Positions 8,173 through 17,261 are shown, numbered from the stretch's first letter. The stretch: DNA of 64,000 bases from Ancylobacter mangrovi (GCF_024752355.1 NZ_JANTHZ010000004.1:124001-188000), one strand, 5' to 3'. Notes: generated by a model from the sequence alone, not told the origin. Program-made: numbers and translations.

Positions 8173-9384
8173 TTAAATGTCGACTATTTGTCGGCGCGGC
8201 GCGCCCGGCGAGGGCGGCAGCCAGCATAGCGCGGTACCGCCGACGGCAAGCACGCCGAGCAGCAGGAAGGCCGCCGGGAAGCCGATGAACGCCGCCAGCG
8301 CCCCGAACAGCGGCGGGCCGAGCACGATGCCGAGATAGGAAAACAGCAGCGCCCCGCTCGCCGCGAATCCGGCCTGCGCGGTCGGCACCGCCTGCATCAG
8401 GCTGGCGAGGAACACCCCGTTCCAGCCGCTGGTGGTGGCGCCGAGGAGGAACGCCACCAGCGCCACCACCGGGTCCGGACTTGCCGGGGTGAGCAGCCAG
8501 GCCGCGGTGCAGGCGCCCGCCATGCCGAGGCCGATGGCGCCGAGCGTGCCGCGCAGCCGCCCCACCCGGTCGGCGACGAAGCCCCAGCCGATCCGCCCGA
8601 TCACCGCCGCCGCCTGGCTGATGCCCAGCATCAGGCCGGCGGTCACCAGGTCGCGGCCGAGCTCGCGCATCAGGAACACCACCAGCAGCGAGGACACGAC
8701 GAGCTGCAGCGCGCCATAGACGGTCGAGGCAAAGGAGATGGCGAGCAGCGAGCGATGGGTCAGCATCAGCCGCAGCGGCGCGAAGAAGCCTGCCCGCACC
8801 GGGGCGCGCGGCGCGCGCGGCTCGTGGCGCACCACGCCGAGCAGGCTGCCGGCGAGGAGGCCGGACAGCGTCACGCCGAGGCCGAGCACGAGAAGCGCGG
8901 TCTCGAGGTTCGAGCGCACCACCAGCGCCGGGACGATCAGGCCCGCCAGCATGCCGCCGAGCGGCACCGCGGTCTGCCGGACCGACAGGAACAGCGCGAT
9001 ATTGGCGATCGGGTCGGCATTGGCGATCGCCTGCTGGCTCGCCGGGGTCAGCGGGCCGTAGCACAGCCCCATCAACACCGTCGCCAGCACCACCCAGGCG
9101 AAGGAGCCGAGGCCGAAGATCGCCAGCGCCAGCCCGCCGGCGACGATGCAGGCGAAGCTCAGCCGCAACGGCCCGACGCGCGAGATCAGCGACGCCGTCG
9201 AGAGCGCGCCGACGGCGACGAAGAAATAGCTCACCGCCGCATAGAGCCCCGCCGTTTCCGCCGGCAGGCCGTAGGCGGCCGTCACCTGCTCGGCCACCAC
9301 CGGCGGCGTCAGTACCATCATCGACATGACGGTCTGCGGATACATGGTGGCGAACAGGAGCGCCGACGGGCCGTGCCGGGACAT
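8173..9384 (-). CDS. MFS transporter
   Basis: A 403-residue major facilitator with about 12 hydrophobic segments, likely in the inner membrane. The loop between helices 2 and 3 reads SLISRVGPLRLS, and the second half has FVADRVGRLRG, both versions of the MFS loop motif. The ATG at 9382-9384 (MSRHGPSALL) is chosen over a start 28 codons upstream because the first helix follows directly and the extension is proline/arginine-rich. It lies in the same direction as the M29-like gene, 184 nt upstream of it. The substrate is unknown; it may export or import a compound of the neighbouring pathway. Confidence 0.85.
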   Translation of the reverse strand: MSRHGPSALLFATMYPQTVMSMMVLTPPVVAEQVTAAYGLPAETAGLYAAVSYFFVAVGALSTASLISRVGPLRLSFACIVAGGLALAIFGLGSFAWVVLATVLMGLCYGPLTPASQQAIANADPIANIALFLSVRQTAVPLGGMLAGLIVPALVVRSNLETALLVLGLGVTLSGLLAGSLLGVVRHEPRAPRAPVRAGFFAPLRLMLTHRSLLAISFASTVYGALQLVVSSLLVVFLMRELGRDLVTAGLMLGISQAAAVIGRIGWGFVADRVGRLRGTLGAIGLGMAGACTAAWLLTPASPDPVVALVAFLLGATTSGWNGVFLASLMQAVPTAQAGFAASGALLFSYLGIVLGPPLFGALAAFIGFPAAFLLLGVLAVGGTALCWLPPSPGAPRRQIVDI

Positions 9385-9476
9385 GGAGATTTCCGCGAAG
9401 GGAGGCGGGAAGCGCGGCCGGGGCCGCCCGAGGATCGCCCCGGCCGGACGAGTGTGCCGTCGGAACACGCCTCATT

Positions 9477-9486
9477 AAAACGTTTT
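9477..9486. promoter_or_regulatory. AAAACGTTTT palindrome
   Basis: A perfect 10-bp palindrome lies between the divergent MFS and enoyl-CoA hydratase genes. The AACGTTT core recurs at 9555-9565 and 11324-11334. The shape is typical of LacI-type operators, but no cognate regulator sits beside it. Confidence 0.4.
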
Positions 9487-9554
9487 CCCACTAGCGCGCG
9501 TCCACGTGCCAATGTCAATATGGCCGAACGAAACGGTGCTCCGATGAGCGTCGT

Positions 9555-9565
9555 GTAACGTTTAC
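9555..9565. promoter_or_regulatory. GTAACGTTTAC near-palindrome before the enoyl-CoA hydratase gene
   Basis: The motif lies about 20 nt before the GTG start of the next gene and shares the AACGTTT core with the sites at 9477 and 11324. Confidence 0.35.
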
Positions 9566-9585
9566 CTGAACTGACGGAGATCCCT

Positions 9586-10377
9586 GTGGCCGCGACCTAT
9601 GAGACGCTGCTGGTGCAGCCGCTCGACCACGTCCTCGTGGTGACGCTCAACCGCCCCGCCTCGGGCAATGCGCTCAACCTCGCCATGGTCGAGGAGCTCA
9701 ACCACTGGCTCTGGGAGCTCTATGTCGACGCGGGCGCGACGCGCTGTGTCGTCCTCACCGGCGCGGGCGAGCGCATCTTCTGCGGCGGCGGCGACATGAA
9801 GGAGCGCCAGGACATGGCGCCGGCGGCCGTGCGCCGCCATCGCGCGCTGACCGAGCGGCTGATCCGCCAGATCGCCGACTGCCCGGTGCCGATCATCGCC
9901 GCGGTGAACGGGGCAGCGGTCGGCGGGGGCTGCGAGATCGTGGCGGCGGTCGACTTCGCCTATGCGAGCGACAGCGCCCGCTTCTCGCTCCCTGAGGTGA
10001 AGCGCGGCATCTCGCCGGGCGCCGGGGCGACGCAGAACGTGCCGCGCGCCTGCGGCCTGCGGCGCGCCAAGGAGATGATCCTCACCGGCGAGATGTTCCC
10101 GGCCCGGCAGGCCCTCGAATGGGGGCTGGTCAACAAGGTGGTGCCCGGCCCGGAGCTGATGGAGGAGACGCTGGCGGTGGCGCGCACCATCGCCGCCAAC
10201 GCGCCGCTCGCGGTGCGCCAGGCAAAGAAGGCGCTCGACATCGCCCTCGACACCGATTTCGCCACCGGCTTCCGCTTCGAGCTGGAGGCCCATTACCCCA
10301 CCGCGCAGTCGCGCGACCGGGTCGAGGCCATCGCCGCCTACGCCGAGAAGCGCGAGCCGGTGTTCCACGGCGAGTAG
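9586..10377 (+). CDS. Enoyl-CoA hydratase/isomerase family protein
   Basis: A 263-residue crotonase-fold enzyme acting on acyl-CoA in the cytosol. The oxyanion-hole segments are seen in FCGGGDMKE and AAVNGAAVGGGCEI. Both catalytic glutamates expected for a hydratase are present, one in GGGCE and one in LPEVKRGISPGAG. The start is GTG at 9586, with GGAGAT seven bases before it. It converges with a second crotonase-family gene, and both promoter regions hold an AACGTTT motif, so they may be co-regulated in one acyl-CoA degradation route. Confidence 0.9.
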   Translation: MAATYETLLVQPLDHVLVVTLNRPASGNALNLAMVEELNHWLWELYVDAGATRCVVLTGAGERIFCGGGDMKERQDMAPAAVRRHRALTERLIRQIADCPVPIIAAVNGAAVGGGCEIVAAVDFAYASDSARFSLPEVKRGISPGAGATQNVPRACGLRRAKEMILTGEMFPARQALEWGLVNKVVPGPELMEETLAVARTIAANAPLAVRQAKKALDIALDTDFATGFRFELEAHYPTAQSRDRVEAIAAYAEKREPVFHGE

Positions 10378-10421
10378 CGCGCGGCGGCGAAGGCGTGCCG
10401 CCGCAACGTGTCGACGCGCCT

Positions 10422-11216
10422 TCAGTCGGCGTTGAAGGCGGGCTTGCGGCGCTCGAGGAAGGCGGAGATCGCCTCCTTGTAGTCGGGCCCGTCGACCAGC
10501 TTGGTCGCGCTCATCTCGTGCGCCGCCGCGCGGCCCTCGTCCCAGCCGACCGTGTCGATGAGGTTGGCGCTCTGCTTGATCGCCCGCACCGCCGCCGAAC
10601 TCTTGGCCGCGATGATGCGGGCGATCTCCATCGCCTTGTCCATCACCTGGTCCTCCGGCAGCACGTGGTTAAGGAAGCCCACCTCGCGCAGCTCGGCGGC
10701 GCTGAGCCGGCGCCCGGTGAGGATCATCTCGCGGATGAAGCTGACCGGCAGGTTGAGCCGGTTGAAATAGGCCCCCGCCCCGCCGGTAAGGCTGCGGTCG
10801 ACCTCCGGCATGGCGAAGAAGGCGGTGTCGGCCGAAACGAGGATGTCGCAGAAGCTCGCGAACACCATGCCGCCGCCGAGCGCGGGGCGGGTGATGGCGG
10901 CCACCGTCGGGCAGGAGAGCCGGTAGAAGCGGTCGGTGACGCCCTCGACATAGTCGTGCCGCGCCCGGCGGGTCTCGGCGGTGAAGGAGAGGAACTCCTT
11001 GAGGTCGCCGCCGCCAATCCAGGCCTTGGCGTCCGGCTTGCAGGCCAGCACCACCACCCGGATCGCCGGCGTCGCCTCGATATGGTCGATCACCCGGGCG
11101 AGATCCTCGTAGACCTCCCGCGAGAAGGCGTTCACCGGCGGCCGGTCGACGGTGAGGACGGCGACGCCGTCGCTGGCCTCGAGGTGAAAGAACTCGAATG
11201 TCGGTTCCTGGGGCAT
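10422..11216 (-). CDS. Enoyl-CoA hydratase/isomerase family protein lacking one catalytic Glu
   Basis: A 264-residue crotonase-fold protein. IGGGDLKEF and ITRPALGGGMVFAS mark the oxyanion-hole regions, and MPEVDRSLTGGAG keeps the second acidic residue. The first catalytic Glu (GGGCE in true hydratases) is replaced (GGGMV), so simple hydration is doubtful. An isomerase, hydrolase or decarboxylase reaction is possible. The ATG at 11214-11216 is preferred to the TTG nine bases upstream because AGGAA lies nine bases before it. It is convergent with the first crotonase gene. Confidence 0.85.
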   Translation of the reverse strand: MPQEPTFEFFHLEASDGVAVLTVDRPPVNAFSREVYEDLARVIDHIEATPAIRVVVLACKPDAKAWIGGGDLKEFLSFTAETRRARHDYVEGVTDRFYRLSCPTVAAITRPALGGGMVFASFCDILVSADTAFFAMPEVDRSLTGGAGAYFNRLNLPVSFIREMILTGRRLSAAELREVGFLNHVLPEDQVMDKAMEIARIIAAKSSAAVRAIKQSANLIDTVGWDEGRAAAHEMSATKLVDGPDYKEAISAFLERRKPAFNAD

Positions 11217-11582
11217 GGACGGCAATTCCTGTCTCCGGCCTTACGGCGGCATGCGGGGCGGCGCCCGCGCCGCCGACGGCGCAACTCTGCTGGCCCCGCA
11301 CTATGGTCGAACCGACCGTTCGGGTAAACGTTTCATTATGCGTCCATGCGGAAAATCTTCTTTGCTCGTAGAGGCTCCGCGGGATCTACATTTCCCGGCA
11401 TGGCGCCGTCGTTGAAACGAATGCCGAAGCGTGAATCGCTATGCGCCCCGGCGCCCGCGCGCCCCTCGCGCAGCCCTACGGCACACCGGCCCGCGGCCGT
11501 GGATGCTTGCACGAGCCGGGCATCTACCGTCTGATTGATGGCGAACGACATCAATCCCGACCACGCATGCAGGGCGCCGGCG
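11217..11582. promoter_or_regulatory. Intergenic region with an AACGTTT operator-like site
   Basis: This 366-nt stretch separates the divergent crotonase and antiporter genes. It holds GTAAACGTTTC (11324-11334), which contains the perfect palindrome AAACGTTT, about 110 nt before the crotonase start. I see no supported gene or RNA in the remainder. Confidence 0.4.
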
Positions 11583-13130
11583 ATGATCCTCTTCGAGTCG
11601 GTCCTTGTGCTCATGCTCGGCGCGGTGCTGCTGTCGGACGGGGCGCGGCGCGCCGGCATTCCCTACCCGGTCGTGCTCGCCATCGCCGGAACCGCGCTGG
11701 CGCTGGTGCCGGACATCCCCGCCATCGCGCTCGAGCCGGAGCTGGTGCTGGCGCTGTTCGTGGCGCCGATCCTGCTCGATGCGGCCTACGATTCCTCGCC
11801 CCGCGACCTGCGCAGCAACTGGCTTTCCGTCGGCAGCCTGGTGGTGATCGCGGTCGGCGTGACGACGCTCGCCGTCGCCGCGGTCGCGCGCTGGCTGGTG
11901 CCGGACCTGCCCTGGGGCGCGGCGGTGGCGCTCGGCGCCATCGTCGCCCCGCCCGACGCCGTCGCGGCGACGGCGATCCTGCGCCGCGTGCGCCCGCCGC
12001 ACCGCCTCGTCGTCATCCTCGAAGGCGAGAGCCTGCTCAACGACGCCTCGGCGCTGCTGATCTACCGGCTCGCCGTCGCCGCGGTGCTCGCCGGCGGCTT
12101 CTCCCCCGCCGGCGCGCTGCCGACCTTCGGCCTCGTCATCGTCGGCAGCCTCGCGCTCGGCGTGGCGCTCGCCAGGCTCATCACCCGGCCGCTCGCCTAT
12201 TTCAACGAGGACGCGCCGAGCTCCATCATCCTGCAATTCATCAGCACCTTCGGCGTGTGGATCCTCGCCGAACGGCTGCACCTGTCCGCCGTCATCACCA
12301 TCGTCGTCTACGCCATGGTGCTGGCGCGCACGAGCGGACTGCGCATGAGCGCGCGCCTGCGCGTGCCCTCCTACGCGGTGTGGGAGACCACCGTCTTCGT
12401 GCTGCAGACCATGGCCTTCGTGCTGATCGGGCTGCAGCTCCGCCCGATCCTCGCGCAGCTCGGCCCCTGGCAGAGCACCACCTATGCCGGCGTCGCGCTG
12501 GTGGTGCTGCTCACGGTCATTCTGGTGCGGCTGGTCTGGGTGGTGAGCTACCAGGTGATCACGCGATGGGCCGGCCGCCTCGCCGGTCGCCTGCGCGCGG
12601 GACGGACGCCCGACACGCTGAGCGGCAGCGACAGCCTCATCATCGGCTGGTGCGGCATGCGCGGCATCGTCACGCTAGCGACCGCCTATGCCCTGCCGGA
12701 CGGCTTCCCCTATCGCGAGCTCATCGTGATGTGCGCCTTCGTGGTGGTGGTCGGTACCCTGCTGGTGCAGGGCCTGACCCTGCCGCTGCTGCTGCGGCGC
12801 CTGCCGCTGGGCGACGACCACTCGGTCGAGCAGGAATTCCGCACGGCCCGCAAGCTGGCGCTCAAGGCCGCCATCTCGGCCATCGGCGACGACACCTCCG
12901 ACACCGCCGAGGCAGTGCGCCGCGAATATGGCGACATGGCCCGGCAGACGCGGGACCGCCAGGAGTTCGACACGACGGAGAACCGGCTGCGCCGCCAGGC
13001 CCTCGCCGCCGCCCGCGACACCGCGCTCGAGCTGCGGCGCAACGGCACCATCGGCGACGACGCCTTCCACCGGATCGAGGAGGAGCTCGACTGGCTCGAG
13101 CTCGGCGCCGCCCCGCGAACGCTGGAGTAG
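11583..13130 (+). CDS. CPA1-family Na+(K+)/H+ antiporter (NhaP-type)
   Basis: A 515-residue inner-membrane cation/proton antiporter with about 12 hydrophobic segments. The ion-binding region is visible as PPDAVAATAILRRV followed by LEGESLLNDASALL, whose Asn-Asp pair is typical of CPA1. A second conserved stretch is WCGMRGIVTLATAYALP. A hydrophilic C-terminal tail of about 90 residues is probably cytoplasmic and regulatory. The ATG at 11583 (MILFESVLVL) is chosen because the first helix starts there. A TTG/ATG pair 15-16 codons upstream is open but lacks a ribosome binding site. Confidence 0.9.
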   Translation: MILFESVLVLMLGAVLLSDGARRAGIPYPVVLAIAGTALALVPDIPAIALEPELVLALFVAPILLDAAYDSSPRDLRSNWLSVGSLVVIAVGVTTLAVAAVARWLVPDLPWGAAVALGAIVAPPDAVAATAILRRVRPPHRLVVILEGESLLNDASALLIYRLAVAAVLAGGFSPAGALPTFGLVIVGSLALGVALARLITRPLAYFNEDAPSSIILQFISTFGVWILAERLHLSAVITIVVYAMVLARTSGLRMSARLRVPSYAVWETTVFVLQTMAFVLIGLQLRPILAQLGPWQSTTYAGVALVVLLTVILVRLVWVVSYQVITRWAGRLAGRLRAGRTPDTLSGSDSLIIGWCGMRGIVTLATAYALPDGFPYRELIVMCAFVVVVGTLLVQGLTLPLLLRRLPLGDDHSVEQEFRTARKLALKAAISAIGDDTSDTAEAVRREYGDMARQTRDRQEFDTTENRLRRQALAAARDTALELRRNGTIGDDAFHRIEEELDWLELGAAPRTLE

Positions 13131-13157
13131 GTTCTTCGCGTCCCGAATGCGCCCGGT

Positions 13158-14060
13158 TCACCCGCGCGCGGCGATCTCCTGGATGAAGTCGAGAAAGGCC
13201 CTCACCTTCGCCGGCGGCAGATGGCGCGAGGGGTGGTAGGCGTAGAGCGGATAGAGCTCCTCCGACCAGTCGGGCAGGATCTGCACCAGCTCCCCGCGCG
13301 CCAGCAACGGCCCCAGCCCGAGCGCGAGGCTCTGGAAGATGCCCTGCCCCGCGACGCAGGCCGACACCGCGACGGAAGGGTCGTCCAGCACCAGCCGGCT
13401 CGACACCTTCACCTCGACCGCCTTCCCGCCGCGATGGAACTCCCAGGCAAAGGGCAGCCCGGTCTGCGGATCGCGGAACAGCAGCGCCTCGTGATGGACG
13501 AGGTCGTGGGGCGAGCGCGGCTCGCCATGCCGTTCGAGATAGGCCGGCGCGGCGACCGTCAGTACCGGCGTGTCGAGCAGCTTGCGGGCGATCAGCGATG
13601 AGGCGTCCGGCGGGCCGAAGCGAACAGCCACATCCACGCCGGCCATCATTTCCTCGCGATAATTGCTGGTGGAGAAATCCACGGACAATGCCGGATAGCG
13701 GGCGAGGAAGCGCTGCAGCTCGGGCGCCAGCACCGTGCGGGCGAACCACGGATCGACCGAGACGCGCAGCCGCCCACGCACCAGCGCCGCCGCACCGGCG
13801 GCCTCGGCGGCGGCTTCCTCCAGCCCGGCCAGCAGCGGCATCACCTGCGCGTGGAAGCGCCGGCCCTCCTCGGTGAGGCTGACCTCGCGCGGGTTGCGGT
13901 CGAACAGCCGCACCCCGACGCGGGCCTCGAGCCGGGCGACCGCGCGGCTCACGCCGGATGGCGTCAGCCCCAGCATCTCGGCCGCGCGCGCGAAATTGCC
14001 GGCCTCGCTCACGGCGGCCAGCACGCCGACGCCGGCGAGAAGCCGCGTATCGAACGACAT
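13158..14060 (-). CDS. LysR-family transcriptional regulator
   Basis: A 300-residue LTTR. The N-terminal helix-turn-helix reads GNFARAAEMLGLTPSGVSRA, followed by LEARVGVRLFDRNPREVSLT. The C-terminal two-lobed effector domain follows from about residue 90. It is divergent from an NmrA-like gene and an aldo/keto reductase gene across a 175-nt gap containing an LTTR-like inverted repeat. It probably controls that pair and itself. The effector is unknown. Confidence 0.93.
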   Translation of the reverse strand: MSFDTRLLAGVGVLAAVSEAGNFARAAEMLGLTPSGVSRAVARLEARVGVRLFDRNPREVSLTEEGRRFHAQVMPLLAGLEEAAAEAAGAAALVRGRLRVSVDPWFARTVLAPELQRFLARYPALSVDFSTSNYREEMMAGVDVAVRFGPPDASSLIARKLLDTPVLTVAAPAYLERHGEPRSPHDLVHHEALLFRDPQTGLPFAWEFHRGGKAVEVKVSSRLVLDDPSVAVSACVAGQGIFQSLALGLGPLLARGELVQILPDWSEELYPLYAYHPSRHLPPAKVRAFLDFIQEIAARG

Positions 14061-14089
14061 CGGGTCCCGCGTCCTCGCTGAAGGTGATT

Positions 14090-14115
14090 TTAAGTCATGA
14101 TAGCACTGATCTTAA
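14090..14115. promoter_or_regulatory. Candidate LysR binding site
   Basis: An interrupted inverted repeat has outer arms TTAAG/CTTAA and inner arms TCA/TGA, with the T-N11-A spacing usual for LTTR boxes. It begins about 30 nt from the LysR start and lies about 120 nt before the divergent NmrA-like gene. Confidence 0.5.
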
Positions 14116-14235
14116 TGCGCGTGAATCACGCCATTGCCAAGCCTACAAAGGCCCATCCCTGAGGCACTGGCGAGCGCGGGCTCTATCACGGCCTCGCCTG
14201 AGCCAGGCCCCCGAACCATCATCTGGAGAACCGTC

Positions 14236-15117
14236 ATGTACGCCATCACCGGAATCACCGGCCAGGTCGGCGGTGCGCTCGCGCGCACGCTCCTCGCCGA
14301 AGGGCTGCCCGTCCGCGCCGTCCTGCGCGACGCGGCCAAGGCCGGGCCGTGGGAGGCGAAGGGCTGCGCCATCGCCCTCGCCGACATGGACGACGCGGCA
14401 AGCCTCGCCGCCGCCTTCGTGGGCGCCGAGGCGGTCTTCGTCCTGCCGCCGTCCGAGTTCGATCCCGAACCCGGCTTTCCCGAAGCGCGGCGCGTCGTCG
14501 ACGCGATCGCCGCCGCCCTGGCGCAGGCCCGCCCCGCCCGCGTGGTGTGCCTCTCCACCATCGGCGCCGACGCGCCGCATGAGAACCTCCTGACCCAGCG
14601 CACCCTGCTGGAGGAAGCGCTCGGCGGGCTCGGCCTTCCGGTCACCTTCCTGCGGCCCGGCTGGTTTATGGAGAACGCGCTCTGGGACGTTCCGGCCGCG
14701 CGCGAGGAGGGCGTGCTGCGCAGCTTCCTGCAGCCGGCGGACCGGAAATTCCCGATGGTCGCGACGCAGGATGTCGGGCGCACCGCCGCCGCGCTGCTTC
14801 GCGAGACATGGAGCGGCACGCGCATCGTCGAGCTCGAAGGCCCGGCACGCGTCTCGCCGGACGACCTCGCCCGCGCCTTCGCCGATGCAGTCGGCCGCCC
14901 CGTACGGGTGGAGCTGGTGCCGCGCGGGAGCTGGGAGGCGATGTTCCGTTCGCAGGGCGCGCGCAACCCGCTGCCGCGCATCCGCATGCTCGATGGCTTC
15001 AACGAGGGCTGGATAGAGTTCCGCGACCACGGCGCCTCGGCCCAGAAGGGCACGACCACGCTCGAAACCGTGATCGCCGGCCTCGTCGAGGCCGACAGGG
15101 CGCGGACGAACGGCTGA
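14236..15117 (+). CDS. NmrA-like / atypical SDR NAD(P)-binding oxidoreductase
   Basis: A 293-residue Rossmann protein of the NmrA/azoreductase-like (QOR2) group. The nucleotide-binding motif TGITGQVGG lies at residues 5-13, followed by an arginine (AVLRDAAK) that suggests NADP(H) preference. The segment PVTFLRPGWFMEN is typical of the family. The ATG at 14236 has CTGGAGAA upstream; an open extension before it has no such signal. It is followed 21 nt later by an aldo/keto reductase gene, and both are likely controlled by the divergent LysR protein. It may reduce quinones or electrophiles, or act as a redox sensor. Confidence 0.85.
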   Translation: MYAITGITGQVGGALARTLLAEGLPVRAVLRDAAKAGPWEAKGCAIALADMDDAASLAAAFVGAEAVFVLPPSEFDPEPGFPEARRVVDAIAAALAQARPARVVCLSTIGADAPHENLLTQRTLLEEALGGLGLPVTFLRPGWFMENALWDVPAAREEGVLRSFLQPADRKFPMVATQDVGRTAAALLRETWSGTRIVELEGPARVSPDDLARAFADAVGRPVRVELVPRGSWEAMFRSQGARNPLPRIRMLDGFNEGWIEFRDHGASAQKGTTTLETVIAGLVEADRARTNG

Positions 15118-15138
15118 GAACCGCGAAAGGCAATCATC

Positions 15139-15963
15139 ATGGAGACCATCGGCACCCAGGGCGTCGCGATCCCCCGCCTCGGCTTCGGCACCTTCCGCAT
15201 GCCGGGCGCCGATGCCCGCCCGGCGGTCGAGAGCGCGATCGCGCTCGGCTACCGGCACATCGACACCGCCGCCATGTACGAGAACGAGGCCGCGGTCGGC
15301 GCCGCCATCGCCGCGTCCGGCATCGCGCGGGAGGCGTTCTTCGTCACCACCAAGGTCTGGCACGACCAGCTCGCGCCGGACGCGCTCGCAAGGGCGTTCG
15401 ACGCCAGCCTGCGCCGGCTCGGGCTCGACCATGTCGATCTCTACATGGTCCACTGGCCCGCGCGCGGCATGGACATGGCGGCGACGCTGGAGGCGATGAC
15501 GGCGCTGCGCGAGAAGGGCCTGACCCGGGCCATCGGCGTGTGCAACTTCAACCTGCCGATGACGCGCCGCGCGGTCGAGGAGATCGGCGCCCCCATCGCC
15601 TGCCTGCAGGTCGAGTACCACCCGTTCCTGACGCAGGCGCCGATGCTGGCCTATCTGCGCGGGAAGGGCATTCCGCTCACGGCCTACGCCCCGCTCGCCC
15701 AGGGGCGTGCGGCGGACGACCCGACGCTCGCCGCGCTCGGCCGCCGCCGCGGCGCCAGCGCCGCCCAGATGGCGATCGCCTGGCTGCTGGACCAGCCCGG
15801 CGTCGCGGTGATCCCGAAGGCCGCGCGGCCCGAAAGCCAGCAGGCCAATCTGGACGCGCTCGGCATCCGGCTCGACGAGCGCGATCGTGCCGCCATCGCC
15901 GCCCTGCCGAAGGACCAGCGCTTCGTCCGCCCGCCCTTCGCGCCGGAATGGGACGCCGCCTAG
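15139..15963 (+). CDS. Aldo/keto reductase
   Basis: A 274-residue (beta/alpha)8 NADPH-dependent carbonyl reductase. The catalytic tetrad is visible: Asp and Tyr in DTAAMYENEAAVG, Lys in TTKVWHD and His in MVHWPARG. The C-terminal cofactor site has IPKAARPESQQAN. Length fits the 2,5-diketo-D-gluconate reductase-like AKR5 group. It lies 21 nt behind the NmrA-like gene and probably forms an operon with it. Detoxification of reactive aldehydes is one plausible role. Confidence 0.92.
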   Translation: METIGTQGVAIPRLGFGTFRMPGADARPAVESAIALGYRHIDTAAMYENEAAVGAAIAASGIAREAFFVTTKVWHDQLAPDALARAFDASLRRLGLDHVDLYMVHWPARGMDMAATLEAMTALREKGLTRAIGVCNFNLPMTRRAVEEIGAPIACLQVEYHPFLTQAPMLAYLRGKGIPLTAYAPLAQGRAADDPTLAALGRRRGASAAQMAIAWLLDQPGVAVIPKAARPESQQANLDALGIRLDERDRAAIAALPKDQRFVRPPFAPEWDAA

Positions 15964-16036
15964 CCTCGAACCGGAAGGCACCGCCCGAAGACGGGTCTTA
16001 AGTCCCGCACGGGTCTGCCGGGGCGCGGGCGTCCCC

Positions 16037-16474
16037 TCACCTGTAGATCAGCACCGGGATGCTGGAATGGGTGAGAACCTTCAGCGTCACGCTGCCGAGC
16101 ATCAGCGCGGCGATGCCGCGCCGCCCGTGCGAGGCCATGGCGATGAGGTCGCACCCGCGCTGCGTCGCCGTGTCGATGATGCCGAGATAGGGATCGTCGC
16201 TCTCGAGCTGCACCACCTCGCAGGGCACGCCGAACCGCTCCGCCTCGCGCGCCGCTGCCGCGAGGCAATGGTCCGCCTGCGCGTGCGAGAGGCGCTCATA
16301 TTCCTCGCGCGTCGCCTCGATCTGCTCGGGGGACATGGTGAACAGGTGGAACGGCTCCACCACCATCAGCGCCGTCACCTTCGCGCCGGCGTCGCGCGCG
16401 AAGGCCATGCTCGTCTCCATCGCCGTCATGGAGAGCGGGGAACCGTCCACCGGGATGAGGATGTGTCTGTACAT
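16037..16474 (-). CDS. Universal stress protein (UspA family)
   Basis: A 145-residue single-domain Usp. It begins HILIPVDGSPLS, the usual nucleotide-binding first strand, and ends with MASHGRRGIAALMLGSVTLK, the ATP-binding glycine-rich tail, then SSIPVLIYR. It follows a CBS-BON gene 42 nt upstream in the same direction. The pair sits behind a perfect FNR/FixK-type box, consistent with Usp induction under low oxygen. Confidence 0.93.
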   Translation of the reverse strand: MYRHILIPVDGSPLSMTAMETSMAFARDAGAKVTALMVVEPFHLFTMSPEQIEATREEYERLSHAQADHCLAAAAREAERFGVPCEVVQLESDDPYLGIIDTATQRGCDLIAMASHGRRGIAALMLGSVTLKVLTHSSIPVLIYR

Positions 16475-16516
16475 GCTCGGACCCTCGCTCGGGCCGCGGG
16501 CGGGCGGGGCGCGATG

Positions 16517-17212
16517 TCACGCCCAGCCGCCCGGCGGCTCCTTGATCAGGTGATCCTGCACCGCCCGCACGCCGGGAGTGGTCTCGGCGACGACGCGCAG
16601 CGCGTGGCGCTCGGCATCGGCATTGGCGATACCCCACAGGCCGACCACCCCGTCGTCGACGGTGATGTTGAGCCGCCAGGTATGGGCCCATGGCTGCTCG
16701 CGCAGCCGCTCCATGACCCGGCTGCGGATCGCGCTGTCGGTGACCGGGATGTCGAGATTCGCCGCCCGCGGCGTGGCCACGGCCTGGATGAGGTTGGAGC
16801 GGCTCACGATGCCGACCAGCCGGCCGTCCTCGACGATCGGCACCCGCTTGATGTCGTGCCCCTCGAACAGCGAGGCGATCTCGTGCAGCGGGGCGTCGGG
16901 CGTGGCGGTGACGACCGAGCGGCGCATCACGTCGGAGGCGGTGCGGCCGTGCGACTTCACATATTCGAGCTCCAGCGTCGCGTCGTCGAGCATCGCCTCA
17001 AGCCACCACGAGCGCCGGCGCGCCGTGCCCGCCTCGATCCGGCGAATCAGATCGCCCTCGCTGACGATGCCGATCAGCGCGCCGGCATCGTCGACCACCG
17101 GCACCCCACCGATGCGGTGCTCCAGAAGCGTCTTCGCCACCTGCGCCACGGTGTCGGTCGGCTTCGCCGTTATCACCGGCGCCGTCATTACGTCACGAGC
17201 CTTCATTGTCAC
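16517..17212 (-). CDS. CBS-pair and BON domain protein
   Basis: A 231-residue cytoplasmic protein with two CBS domains (about residues 1-60 and 85-145), which usually sense adenosyl nucleotides. A C-terminal BON domain follows (about 150-222). The CBS repeats are clear in HRIGGVPVVDDAGALIGIVSE and DIKRVPIVEDGRLVGIVSRS. CBS-BON proteins occur in stress and anaerobic regulons of alphaproteobacteria. It is the first gene of a leftward pair with UspA. An FNR-type box is centred about 57 nt before its ATG. Confidence 0.92.
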   Translation of the reverse strand: MTMKARDVMTAPVITAKPTDTVAQVAKTLLEHRIGGVPVVDDAGALIGIVSEGDLIRRIEAGTARRRSWWLEAMLDDATLELEYVKSHGRTASDVMRRSVVTATPDAPLHEIASLFEGHDIKRVPIVEDGRLVGIVSRSNLIQAVATPRAANLDIPVTDSAIRSRVMERLREQPWAHTWRLNITVDDGVVGLWGIANADAERHALRVVAETTPGVRAVQDHLIKEPPGGWA

Positions 17213-17261
17213 CTCCCATTTATGATTGGCACCACGTTCTCACGGCCGGCGGCGCGGTCCC

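Noticed and set aside
8178-8185. TGTCGACT at the 3' end of the MFS gene
   Set aside because: It is an imperfect palindrome inside coding sequence (VDI codons) and not at a promoter, so it is probably chance.
10389-10423. GAAGGCG / CGCCTTC inverted repeat between the convergent crotonase genes
   Set aside because: It has a long loop, overlaps the stop codon of one gene and has no T-run, which is too weak to call a terminator.
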